DNA of 13,568 nucleotides from Bacteroidales bacterium UBA6828 (lineage in GTDB: Bacteria; Bacteroidota; Bacteroidia; Bacteroidales; Paludibacteraceae). The notes below the pieces were generated by a model that was not told the origin of the DNA, did no database searches, and worked only from the letters and a program-made list of their open reading frames with translations. The number at the start of each line of letters is the position of its first letter. The stretch's first letter is position 1. Made by a program: the position numbers and the translations under genes. The DNA lies in assembly GCA_002452095.1 (NCBI GenBank), contig DKEG01000013.1, forward strand, positions 1-13,568, written 5' to 3'. Below, one piece after another: positions 1-7,933 of this stretch.

Positions 1-66
1 AACGAGAAAAGTTCACGCTTTGTTTTTGTGTGTCTATGGTTGTTAGGCAAACAAAAACTACTCAAT

Positions 67-1713
67 ATGGAACAGACTAATCTTAACCGTCTCAAGCAAG
101 ACCTCATAGAGGAAATCAATCAGCGGGTTGCAGACCGTATCCTTGAGCCCAGCAATGCGGACTTGCTGCGCAAACTCATCCGTCAAGCCGACAACGAGAA
201 CGAAGCCATCGCCATTGCGGCACTCGGTACCACCTACAAGCGCACGGGGTTGCATTTCGACAAACGTTTTGAACGTATGACGGACGACATCTCCTATTTC
301 CGCCGCAATACTGAGTTGAGTTTCCATACCGACGACCACAAACCTATCCACAAACTGATTGTCGGTGACAACTACGAGGCGTTGCAGAATCTGCTTATCC
401 AATACCGTGGTGCAGTGGACGTAATTTATATAGATCCACCTTACGGCAAAGACAGTATGGGGGAGTTTGCCAAAACCAACTATGCCAATGCTATCAGCCG
501 CGACAACTTGCTATCTATGCTCTATCCGCGCCTGATGCTTGCAAAACAATTGTTGTCTGACAGCGGTGTCATATTCTGCTCCATAGACGATAAAAATCAA
601 GCCTACGTAAAATGCCTTTTTGACGAGGTATTTGGGGAAGGAAATTTTATTTCGACCTCAATTATTATGAATAATAGAGGAGGGCGTGATTATGGAGGTA
701 TTGCAATACAACATGAATACTTGCTTATTTATGCTAAAGATACCTATGAATATGAACTAAATGAAATTGCAGATCCTGATAAAAGGTTTTTCTATCAAGA
801 TGAGCAAGGTGGTTTTAACTTAATGGAGTTACGAAATCGTAATGTAAAATTCAATAATAAGAATCGTCCAAATTTATTCTATCCATTCTACTTGAATCCC
901 AATAGTGAAGATATAAACGGATTGTTTCAAATAGCATTGGAACCAAGTGCAGAATTTTCGATAAAGGTACTACCTGCAATATCACAAGGTATTCAGACTG
1001 TGTGGAGATGGGGAAAGGAAGAAAAATCAAGAGCTAACTTAAACAAAGAAATTTTTGGAAAAGAGAATCAGAATGGTGGTTATATGATAGTGCAAAAATA
1101 TCGTAAAACTACTAAAATGCAACGTAGTATTTGGGAAGAGAAAGAGTTTGTAAATGAAAGAGGGTCTGAAATGATAAAAGACATTCTTGGCTATGGAGTA
1201 TTTGACTATCCCAAATCAATGTTTTTATTGAAACGTGTTATTGAACTTTCTTCACAGTTAAATTCCACCGTCCTTGATTTCTTTGCAGGTAGCGGCACTA
1301 CAGGGCATGCGGTATTGGATTTGAACAAGCAGGACGGTGGCAACCGTACATTTATCCTTTGTCAGTTGAACGAACAGACCGACACCACGCCCAACGGCAT
1401 AGCCTATGATGTTACCGCCAAACGCCTGAAACGCATTATGACAGGCAGTTGCTACGACGGTACCACGGACTTCAAATGGGCGCAGAGCAATACCCCTTAC
1501 GGCGGCAATCTTGATGTGTATGAGATGGACCACGTCCCGAGTTTTGAATACACCGAAGGCAAGTCCCCCTTCGAGGTGATAGACGAGACCCTCTACGGGC
1601 AGAAGCGTTTTGCCACTCTGCGCGAGAAAATAGAATGGGTATGCACCCGCTTTGCCAACACGCAAAAACGCGTGGAGGACGACCACGAATGGGCACAACG
1701 AACACAAGAATAA
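67..1713 (+). CDS. mod: Type III restriction-modification system, Mod subunit (adenine-N6 DNA methyltransferase)
   Basis: This protein methylates adenine in an asymmetric site and supplies the sequence specificity for the Mod-Res complex. The S-adenosylmethionine and catalytic motifs are in beta-class order: the catalytic DPPY (residues 123-126, context VIYIDPPYGK) comes before the FxGSGTT cofactor loop (DFFAGSGTTGHAVLDLN, residues 404-420). The part between them, with LRNRNVKFNNKNRPNLFYPF, is the usual target-recognition region of type III Mod proteins. The ATG at 67 gives 548 aa and is preferred over an in-frame GTG at 28, whose 13 extra residues do not look like the family. That is somewhat shorter than EcoP15I Mod (about 640 aa). 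No convincing promoter is visible in the 66 bases before it. Bases of roughly 640-1260, coding the target-recognition region, are far more AT-rich than both flanks, a sign of domain exchange. Family assignment is firm; the recognised sequence cannot be read from this. Confidence 0.95.
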   Translation: MEQTNLNRLKQDLIEEINQRVADRILEPSNADLLRKLIRQADNENEAIAIAALGTTYKRTGLHFDKRFERMTDDISYFRRNTELSFHTDDHKPIHKLIVGDNYEALQNLLIQYRGAVDVIYIDPPYGKDSMGEFAKTNYANAISRDNLLSMLYPRLMLAKQLLSDSGVIFCSIDDKNQAYVKCLFDEVFGEGNFISTSIIMNNRGGRDYGGIAIQHEYLLIYAKDTYEYELNEIADPDKRFFYQDEQGGFNLMELRNRNVKFNNKNRPNLFYPFYLNPNSEDINGLFQIALEPSAEFSIKVLPAISQGIQTVWRWGKEEKSRANLNKEIFGKENQNGGYMIVQKYRKTTKMQRSIWEEKEFVNERGSEMIKDILGYGVFDYPKSMFLLKRVIELSSQLNSTVLDFFAGSGTTGHAVLDLNKQDGGNRTFILCQLNEQTDTTPNGIAYDVTAKRLKRIMTGSCYDGTTDFKWAQSNTPYGGNLDVYEMDHVPSFEYTEGKSPFEVIDETLYGQKRFATLREKIEWVCTRFANTQKRVEDDHEWAQRTQE

Positions 1714-1714
1714 G

Positions 1715-3736
1715 ATGCTACAAGAGATACAAGACCTGCAAAACAGAGCCGTCTCGGAGTTGTTCCAACGCCTCTACGGCAGCAAGACCGAACTGACTTT
1801 CCGCGCCCCGACGGGCAGCGGCAAGACCCGTATGATGGCAGACATGATGAACCGTGTATTGGAGAAAGAAGGAGATAACAACGTTGTTTTCCTCGTCTCT
1901 TCGCTCTCCAAAGGCGACCTTGCACGGCAGAACTACCTTTCTTTCTGCGATTGCGTGCAAAGCGGGGTATTTCCTCTGCTGAACCCCTATCTTATCTCCA
2001 CCGAGGTGAGCGGCGAGGAGACGCTTTTTATCCCCACTGACCATAATGTCTATGTCCTGCCGCGCGACCTATTCAAGAAAAACGGCAAACTGATGGCAGG
2101 GGCGATGAATAACTTTCTTGCCCGACTGACCGAAGGCGGTTTGTTCGGCGGACTGAACAAGCGTATCTATCTCATCAAAGACGAGTGCCACCAAGCCACC
2201 AACAACCTCGACACCCTCTCGGCAAAGTATTTCAGTAAGACCGTCAATTTTTCCGCCACGCCTAACCTCCGCCGCGGACAGACACCCGATGTGCAGATAA
2301 CCGACGATGAGGCGGTACAAGCCAAACTTATCAAGCGCGTGGAACTCGGTGCTGACACCGATGCGGTGGAGGATGCTCTCTGCCGTTTTGAGCAGATACA
2401 GCAGGACTACACCTCTTTGGAGGTCAATCCGTGTCTCATCATCCAGATTTCCAACAAGGACAAAGCCGACAGGGAGTGGCAGGAGCAAATCCGTCCTGCG
2501 CTTGACCGGCATCAGGGGCTGAAATGGATGCTCATCGTGGATAACCCCAAGATGTGTGATACCAACGACGACCTCAAGAAACTGAAACCCGACAAATGGA
2601 AAGACTACGCCAAACGGAGTACTTCGAGTATAGATGTCATCATCTTCAAGATGACTATCTCCGAGGGCTGGGATATTCCGCGGGCGTGTATGCTCTACCA
2701 GGTGCGCGACAGCCAAAGCAAGCAGTTGGACGAGCAGGTCATGGGACGTGTGCGCCGCAACCCTCGGCTGACCGACTTCGAGACGCTTACCCCCGCACAG
2801 AAAGAACTCGCCACCACCGCTTGGGTATGGGGTATTCCGCCCGATACGATGCGCAAGACCTATCCTGTTGCGCTGTGGCATGACGGAGCGGATATCCGGC
2901 AAAACATCGCTGTCCGAACCACCTGTCTGCTCCCGCTCACCGCCCGCAAAGATTTTGATGTAAACCGCTATATGGAGGGCAAGGCGCAGAGCAACGCTTC
3001 TGAGAGCATCTTTGTTATCTACCGCCGCCTGCAAGCCGCCGAAACAGACCTGCAAGACCTATGCTACCAATATGCGGACAGCGTCCGGAAATGGCTGCTT
3101 TTTACGGAGAACCTGAGCGAACTTAAAAAGCAATACAACCAATATATCTGCAACTATGATGAGAGTATGGCGGTCTCGGACAAACCCGTCTCCTTCCCTG
3201 TGCAGTCCTATTATCTTGACAGCGGCAACCGAAACAATATCCGCAGTTGGGTGTGGCGCAAAAAGGCGGACAACCATGCCTTTGCCTTCGATAGTGATGC
3301 CGAGAGCGAATGGGCAAGCCTACTGCAAGACGCTGCGGAGCAGTATGGTGCCGTACTGTCCGAAACCGACCTGCTGCAAGGACAGTGCTACCTGTGGGGC
3401 AAGAACTTCCTGCCCGGCTCGGAGATATGCTACCAGTACTACACCGACGGCATACATGTCTCCTATCCCGATTTTGTGCTGAAAGACCGCCGTGGCAGAA
3501 TACACCTGTTCGAGGTCAAAAGTGTCAATATAGCCAACGATTCGCATATCAATACAGAGGAATACAACGCCAAAATCCGTGCGCTTAAAGCCTGTTATGC
3601 GGCTTGTTCCAAGAAACTCAATAATCACCTATTCTATCTCCCAGTCCTCAAATACGACACATGGCACATCACCCGCTTCTGCAACGGTGCGGAAGATACC
3701 CTTTCCAAAACCGCCTTCCTTGAATCTTTGAAATAA
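1715..3736 (+). CDS. res: Type III restriction-modification system, Res subunit (ATPase/translocase plus nuclease)
   Basis: This is the restriction subunit that works with the upstream Mod: a superfamily 2 helicase-like ATPase followed by a nuclease. Visible motifs are Walker A APTGSGKT (residues 31-38), motif II DECH (156-159), motif III SAT (180-182), motif V EGWDIPRA, and motif VI QVMGRVRRNP (around 342-350). Near the C-terminus SYPDFVL...LFEVKS carries a PD-(D/E)xK active site with D586, E600 and K602. The ATG at 1715 lies one base after the mod stop codon, so translation is probably coupled; an upstream in-frame TTG at 1652 inside mod is rejected because the Walker A spacing fits the ATG. 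The protein has 673 aa, clearly shorter than EcoP15I-type Res (about 970 aa), although every catalytic motif is present. Composition is uniform and GC-rich, like the outer parts of mod. Confidence 0.93.
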   Translation: MLQEIQDLQNRAVSELFQRLYGSKTELTFRAPTGSGKTRMMADMMNRVLEKEGDNNVVFLVSSLSKGDLARQNYLSFCDCVQSGVFPLLNPYLISTEVSGEETLFIPTDHNVYVLPRDLFKKNGKLMAGAMNNFLARLTEGGLFGGLNKRIYLIKDECHQATNNLDTLSAKYFSKTVNFSATPNLRRGQTPDVQITDDEAVQAKLIKRVELGADTDAVEDALCRFEQIQQDYTSLEVNPCLIIQISNKDKADREWQEQIRPALDRHQGLKWMLIVDNPKMCDTNDDLKKLKPDKWKDYAKRSTSSIDVIIFKMTISEGWDIPRACMLYQVRDSQSKQLDEQVMGRVRRNPRLTDFETLTPAQKELATTAWVWGIPPDTMRKTYPVALWHDGADIRQNIAVRTTCLLPLTARKDFDVNRYMEGKAQSNASESIFVIYRRLQAAETDLQDLCYQYADSVRKWLLFTENLSELKKQYNQYICNYDESMAVSDKPVSFPVQSYYLDSGNRNNIRSWVWRKKADNHAFAFDSDAESEWASLLQDAAEQYGAVLSETDLLQGQCYLWGKNFLPGSEICYQYYTDGIHVSYPDFVLKDRRGRIHLFEVKSVNIANDSHINTEEYNAKIRALKACYAACSKKLNNHLFYLPVLKYDTWHITRFCNGAEDTLSKTAFLESLK

Positions 3737-3774
3737 ACTGCTTTGCCCGATCCTATATCATTGTGCTATCAACA

Positions 3775-3806
3775 ATAGGTGATTGATAGGTGATTAATAG
3801 GTTATT
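3775..3806. repeat. 11-bp-period tandem repeat, three copies, ATAGGTGATT(G)
   Basis: ATAGGTGATT occurs at 3775-3784 and again exactly at 3786-3795. A third copy with one change, ATAGGTTATT, occupies 3797-3806. The period is 11 bases, close to one helical turn. Function is unknown. A related two-copy repeat with the same period lies in the serC-serA gap. Confidence 0.75.
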
Positions 3807-3890
3807 CCATTTAGGATGCAGGGTAAACGCCTTATAGGAGTGTTCTATGGGTAATGAGTGATAGGGTAGTGGTAGGGCGATAGACCCGAC

Positions 3891-3902
3891 ATTGCCGGCA
3901 AT
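3891..3902. repeat. Perfect 12-bp palindrome ATTGCCGGCAAT
   Basis: The 12 bases are an exact self-complementary palindrome lying about 22 bases upstream of the -33 element of the oadA promoter. It could be a dimeric regulator site, but the word alone does not identify a protein, and a chance palindrome cannot be excluded. Confidence 0.4.
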
Positions 3903-3922
3903 CCTGCAAAAAGCGTCCGCCC

Positions 3923-3954
3923 CTTGCGAAACCGGAAAAATAGTTGTAACTTTG
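3923..3954 (+). promoter_or_regulatory. Bacteroidetes-type promoter for the oadA operon
   Basis: A -33 element (CTTG, with TTG at 3924-3926) is followed after 20 bases by TAACTTTG at 3947-3954, a full match to the Bacteroidetes -7 consensus TAnnTTTG. Spacing is as expected for the primary sigma factor of this phylum. Transcription would begin near 3960, leaving a leader of roughly 35 bases before the ATG at 3996. The type II restriction genes 11 bases downstream of oadA may be read from the same promoter. Confidence 0.75.
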
Positions 3955-3995
3955 CAGCGGAATAAACAACCGGACTTTTTTATCTAAACTACAAT

Positions 3996-5912
3996 ATGAA
4001 GAAAGAAATTCAATTCTCGTTGGTTTACCGCGATATGTGGCAGTCCAGCGGCAAGTACGTTCCCCGCAAAGACCAGTTGGCAAAGATTGCACCCGTTATC
4101 ATCGATATGGGCTGTTTCGACCGTGTGGAGACCAACGGCGGTGCGAGTGAGCAGGTGAACCTCCTCTATGGCGAGAACCCCAATCAGGCGGTTCGTACCT
4201 TCACCAAGCCTTTCAACGAGGTCGGTATCAAGACCCACATGCTCGACCGCGGTCTGAATGCCCTCCGTATGAACCCCGTGCCTGCCGATGTGCGCCAACT
4301 GATGTACAAAGTGAAGCACGCACAGGGCGTGGACATCACCCGTATTTTCTGTGGTCTGAACGACCCCCGCAATATCATCCCGTCCATCAAATGGGCGAAA
4401 GAGGCAGGTATGACTGCCCAGGCGACGATGTGTATCACCTATTCCAAGGTGCATACCGTGGAGTATTACATCAATCTTGCCGAGCAACTCATCGAGGGCG
4501 GCGCACAGGAAATCTGCCTCAAGGATATGGCAGGTATCGGGCGCCCGGTTATGTTGGGCAAAATTGTTGCAGCTATCAAGGAGAAACACCCCGACATCAT
4601 TCTCCAGTACCACGGACATACGGGTCCCGGTTTCTCGGTGGCTTCGATGCTCGAGGTTGCCCAAGCGGGTATTGACGTACTCGATGTGGCTATGGAGCCG
4701 CTCAGTTGGGGTATGGTGCATCCTGATGTCATTACCATTCAGGCGATGCTCCGTGATGCGGGCTTCCTTGTAAAAGACATCAATATGAAAGCCTACATGG
4801 AGGCACGCAGCCTGACGCAGTCGTTTATCGATGATTTCCTCGGCTACTGGATCGACCCCCGCAACTCAAGAATGACCTCTCTGCTTGTCGGCTGCGGTCT
4901 GCCGGGCGGTATGATGGGCTCGCTGATGGCGGACCTCAAGGGTATGCACGCCGCTATCAACGCCAATCTTGTCAAGCGTGGTGAGAAAGCCCTTAGCGAG
5001 GACGAACTGCTCGTCGAACTCTTCGAGGAAGTGCAGCGTATATGGCCTATGCTCGGTACGCCGTGTCTCGTAACGCCGTTCTCGCAGTACGTGAAGAATG
5101 CCGCCCTGATGAACCTGTTCTCGAAGTCGATGGGCGAGAAACCGTTCACCCGTATGGACCCCGCTATGTGGGGTATGATTCTCGGCAAGTCGGGCAAATT
5201 GCCGGGCGAACTGGCTCCCGAAATCATCGAACTCGCCAAAGAAAAAGGCATGGAGTTCTACACGGGCGACCCGCAGGCACTCTATCCCGATGTGCTGCCG
5301 CACTATATAGAGGAGATGGAGAAACTCGGTTGGGACCGCGGGCAGGACGACGAGGAACTCTTCGAGTTCGCTATGCACGAGAAGCAGTACCGCGAGTACA
5401 AGTCCGGTCAGGCGAAGGAGCAGTTCAACAAAGACCTCCTCGAGCGTATGGAGAAAGCCGCACAGGGTGGCAAGCAAGTAACGTTCATCTCGGCTGCCGA
5501 CAAACGTGCTATCCTGCACCCGAATGCCGAACCGCTGGAGGCTACGCTGGCAGGCAAAGTGCTATGGGAACTCGACTACAACGAGGACAGCCACGCACCT
5601 GCTTTCGGCACGTTCTATAAGAAAGGTGATGTCATCTGCTACCTCCAGACGCAGCACGGCATTGAGCCTCTGACCGCTTTCGACAACTGCCGTCTCGTGG
5701 CTGTGGACAAAGCCCAAGGTGCTGTCGTTACCAAGGCGGATGCCATCGCGTGGTTTGAGCATGCCGACTTGGTGGAGCATGTCCGCGAGGGTATCAAGGA
5801 CGCTGCCCAGAAGGTAAAAGACGCCATCAAGGACGCCATCAAACAGCCTGATACCGAAGTCCTCCCCGAGCAGCGCAGCAAGTGGAAAGACGGCATGATC
5901 GCCAAGCAATAA
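3996..5912 (+). CDS. oadA: Pyruvate carboxylase subunit B / oxaloacetate decarboxylase alpha-like carboxyltransferase
   Basis: This cytoplasmic carboxyltransferase moves CO2 between pyruvate/oxaloacetate and a biotin carrier. The N-terminal HMGL-like barrel shows YRDMWQSSGK with probable metal ligand D13, the ECLKD-type site EICLKDMAGI with K176 (the lysine expected to be carbamylated), and the metal-binding HGH of YHGHTGPG (H206, H208). The conserved PYC/OADA region (for example PGGMMGS, LVTPFSQYVKNAAL, GKLPGELAPEI) follows. Residues about 508-590 resemble a biotinyl domain (GKVLWEL, YKKGDVICYL, then a second half ending AIAWFE), but the place of the biotinylated AMKM is YLQTQHGIEP (549-558) with no lysine, so the carrier must be a separate protein or the domain has lost that role. 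The protein ends in a charged amphipathic helix containing KDAIKDAIK. Length is 638 aa. A clear promoter precedes it. Carboxylase versus decarboxylase direction cannot be decided here; no membrane or biotin-carrier partner gene is adjacent. Confidence 0.9.
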   Translation: MKKEIQFSLVYRDMWQSSGKYVPRKDQLAKIAPVIIDMGCFDRVETNGGASEQVNLLYGENPNQAVRTFTKPFNEVGIKTHMLDRGLNALRMNPVPADVRQLMYKVKHAQGVDITRIFCGLNDPRNIIPSIKWAKEAGMTAQATMCITYSKVHTVEYYINLAEQLIEGGAQEICLKDMAGIGRPVMLGKIVAAIKEKHPDIILQYHGHTGPGFSVASMLEVAQAGIDVLDVAMEPLSWGMVHPDVITIQAMLRDAGFLVKDINMKAYMEARSLTQSFIDDFLGYWIDPRNSRMTSLLVGCGLPGGMMGSLMADLKGMHAAINANLVKRGEKALSEDELLVELFEEVQRIWPMLGTPCLVTPFSQYVKNAALMNLFSKSMGEKPFTRMDPAMWGMILGKSGKLPGELAPEIIELAKEKGMEFYTGDPQALYPDVLPHYIEEMEKLGWDRGQDDEELFEFAMHEKQYREYKSGQAKEQFNKDLLERMEKAAQGGKQVTFISAADKRAILHPNAEPLEATLAGKVLWELDYNEDSHAPAFGTFYKKGDVICYLQTQHGIEPLTAFDNCRLVAVDKAQGAVVTKADAIAWFEHADLVEHVREGIKDAAQKVKDAIKDAIKQPDTEVLPEQRSKWKDGMIAKQ

Positions 5913-5923
5913 CACGTGCGGAT

Positions 5924-6793
5924 ATGGATATCGGCTATAAGGAATTTCAACAGCGGTTTCAATTGTTGGCAACGAAACATCCGCAATGGATAATAAACAC
6001 GTTGTCGAACATATTCACTATGCGTCTTATCGGAAACAAGACGCATGGTGATTTGGCTGAAATCGGCATAGCGGAGTTTATTCACCAGTTTATGTACGAC
6101 TACGATAGCCGGCATGTGGGTAAAGACCTTTTTCGTGCAAAAGAACACGAAGAAGACATTGTGATTATCAACGAATTAACGAAGCAGGAGATTCCTATCA
6201 GCCTCAAGGCGTATGGCGATGGTCCTTTGCAATTATCTACGGATAAGGACGCGTTGATGTTCCCGAAATTACAAGAATTGGGTACGTGTATAAGCGATAA
6301 GCATACCATTAGCGAACTTTTCCTGTCGCAGGAGTTTGCCTCGTTGAATAGTGTCAATGTGATGCCTCTTATCTATCGCGAGAAAGATATGGAGTGCAAT
6401 ATAATGGTGTTTGATTTCAACAAGATGAAAGCAGATACCGACAAAATTGTATTCATTAACAAAGGGCAACGCTACGATTTCCAAGACCACAAGGTTGTAG
6501 CAGGAAAAGGGCGTTCGCACCCTATCTATATGTTCCTCAATCAGCAGGACGGATACATTTGCGAGGTGCGCTATGGGGGTGCTGCCGCTAATGCTTTGCA
6601 ACGAGGCTTTTGGACGCACACTATCCATGCTGCGAACTACTTCAACAGCCTTACCAACGGTTGGATAACGTACAAACACAATCTGACGTTGGTAAAGTTG
6701 TTCCGTTTGGCATTGAATGCTTCGGAGGAGGGACACAAGAAAGCCAACATCATCTTGCAGGATGACATCAATAATTTGCTGCAAACTCTGTAA
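5924..6793 (+). CDS. Candidate type II restriction endonuclease, partner of the following D12 methyltransferase
   Basis: I do not recognise this 289-aa protein by overall similarity. Its position directly before an adenine methyltransferase, with TAA and ATG abutting, points to the cognate restriction enzyme. The sequence supports a PD-(D/E)xK-like core: an acidic helix GDLAEIGIAEF (residues 42-52), then EEDIVII with D78, and a strand IPISLKAYG with K95, giving D-x14-S-L-K. The usual acidic residue two before the lysine is serine (S93), a variant known in Cfr10I/Bse634I-type enzymes, where a glutamate elsewhere compensates. QLSTDKD follows. The ATG at 5924 is chosen because an in-frame GTG at 5882 lies inside oadA. 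It starts 11 bases after the oadA stop and no separate promoter is evident, so it may depend on oadA transcription. Role is inferred from context plus the motif. Confidence 0.7.
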   Translation: MDIGYKEFQQRFQLLATKHPQWIINTLSNIFTMRLIGNKTHGDLAEIGIAEFIHQFMYDYDSRHVGKDLFRAKEHEEDIVIINELTKQEIPISLKAYGDGPLQLSTDKDALMFPKLQELGTCISDKHTISELFLSQEFASLNSVNVMPLIYREKDMECNIMVFDFNKMKADTDKIVFINKGQRYDFQDHKVVAGKGRSHPIYMFLNQQDGYICEVRYGGAAANALQRGFWTHTIHAANYFNSLTNGWITYKHNLTLVKLFRLALNASEEGHKKANIILQDDINNLLQTL

Positions 6794-7903
6794 ATGGCAG
6801 AACAATTGAACATATTCGGCGATACTCGTTGTTGCACAATGCCGACAACGGAGGGAATAAAATATACGGGTTCTAAACTGAAGATGTTGCCGTATATTCT
6901 CCCTATGGTTGCCGATTTGGGCGATGTTCATACGGCTTTGGACGCTTTTTCGGGTACTACGCGTGTGGCACAGGCATTCTCGCAAATAGGGTTGGATACC
7001 ACAGCCAACGATATTTCCGAATGGTCTCAGGTCTTTGCCACCTGCTATTTGGTAGCCGACAAGCCCGATTCTTTCTATCAGTTGATTATTGACGAACTGA
7101 ATGCCTTGCCCGGATATTACGGCTGGTTCTCCGAACATTATGGTGGTGAGGGCGAGGAAGGCAAGCGTCCTTTCCAACTGAAAAATACGATGCGTCTGGA
7201 CGCTATCCGTGATAGGATTGATACGCTGAAACTGAGTTGGGAAGACAAGTGCGTGTTGCTTACCAGTTTGATACTGGCATTGGACGCTGTAGATAATACC
7301 TTGGGGCATTATGCTGCTTATTTGTCGGGCTGGTCTCCCCGTTCCTATAATGATATGGTGCTGAAAGTCCCGCAACGTTTTCCTATTCACACACGCAATA
7401 GTGTATCGAAAAAGGATGTGTTTGATGTGGTGAGCACATACCATGATTTAGTGTACCTTGACCCTCCTTACGGATCCAACAACGAGAAAATGCCGCCCAG
7501 TCGTGTGCGCTATGCCGCCTACTATCATATATGGAAGACCATCATTCTGAACGACAAGCCGAAATTGTTCGGGAAAGCCAATCGGCGGGAGGACACACGG
7601 GACACCGTCTCTGCTTCCGTCTTTGAGGAATACAGAAAGAATGAGGACGGCAATTTCATCGCTATGCAGGCGATAGACGACTTGATTCGCAAGACCAATG
7701 CGCACTATATTCTTTTGTCTTATAGTTCTGGCGGACGGGCTACCAAGCAGGAACTGAACGACATTCTCCATTCTACCGGATGTCTGATAAAGGCGCAAGA
7801 GATTGATTACAAGAAGAATGTAATGAGCGGTATGCGTTGGACGAATGAGTGGATTAACTCCGATAATGCCTATAAGGAATATCTTTTCTTAGTAGAAAAA
7901 TAA
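6794..7903 (+). CDS. Adenine-N6 DNA methyltransferase, D12 (Dam/DpnM) class, type II R-M
   Basis: This enzyme should methylate adenine at the site cut by the upstream endonuclease and so protect the host. Motifs are in alpha-class order: motif X IKYTGSKLKML (residues 22-32), cofactor loop DAFSGTTRVA (50-59), a long middle part that would hold the target-recognition domain, and catalytic VYLDPPYGS with DPPY at 223-226. The middle part includes LEGANT-free, D12-typical aromatic stretches such as YYGWFSEHY and AAYLSGWSPRSY. At 369 aa it is longer than Dam (about 280 aa), mainly between the two motifs and after DPPY. Its ATG follows the endonuclease stop codon with no spacing, so translation is likely coupled. 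A second ATG at 6839 is possible but not needed. The specificity is not deducible by eye. Confidence 0.92.
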   Translation: MAEQLNIFGDTRCCTMPTTEGIKYTGSKLKMLPYILPMVADLGDVHTALDAFSGTTRVAQAFSQIGLDTTANDISEWSQVFATCYLVADKPDSFYQLIIDELNALPGYYGWFSEHYGGEGEEGKRPFQLKNTMRLDAIRDRIDTLKLSWEDKCVLLTSLILALDAVDNTLGHYAAYLSGWSPRSYNDMVLKVPQRFPIHTRNSVSKKDVFDVVSTYHDLVYLDPPYGSNNEKMPPSRVRYAAYYHIWKTIILNDKPKLFGKANRREDTRDTVSASVFEEYRKNEDGNFIAMQAIDDLIRKTNAHYILLSYSSGGRATKQELNDILHSTGCLIKAQEIDYKKNVMSGMRWTNEWINSDNAYKEYLFLVEK

Positions 7904-7933
7904 TATATTCAAATTCAATTAACTAATATCTTT

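Larger units (their letters stand above)
3737..3922. other. Intergenic region with ATAGG-rich repeats and a palindrome
   Basis: The gap between res and the carboxyltransferase gene holds no plausible gene. It contains three ATAGGT units spaced exactly 11 bases apart (from 3775), several further ATAGG/GTAGG-like words up to about 3885, and a perfect 12-bp palindrome at 3891-3902. A weak 5-bp stem (ATTGT at 3760, ACAAT at 3772) follows res, but I see no good terminator. The promoter for the next gene starts just after this stretch. Confidence 0.6.

Noticed and set aside
1..66. Promoter before mod (TATGGTTG at 35-42 resembles TAnnTTTG)
   Set aside because: One base departs from the consensus and no TTG element lies at the right distance within the window.
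67..1713. Phase variation of mod by simple sequence repeats
   Set aside because: No tandem tetra- or pentanucleotide repeats and no long homopolymer are present in the gene or in the short upstream stretch.
2069..3055. Long open frame on the minus strand (328 codons)
   Set aside because: It is antisense to res, which has continuous helicase motifs here. The frame is an effect of GC-rich codon use.
6269..7444. Long open frame on the minus strand (391 codons)
   Set aside because: It lies antisense across the endonuclease and methyltransferase genes, whose motifs show the real frame. Its translation shows no recognisable domain.
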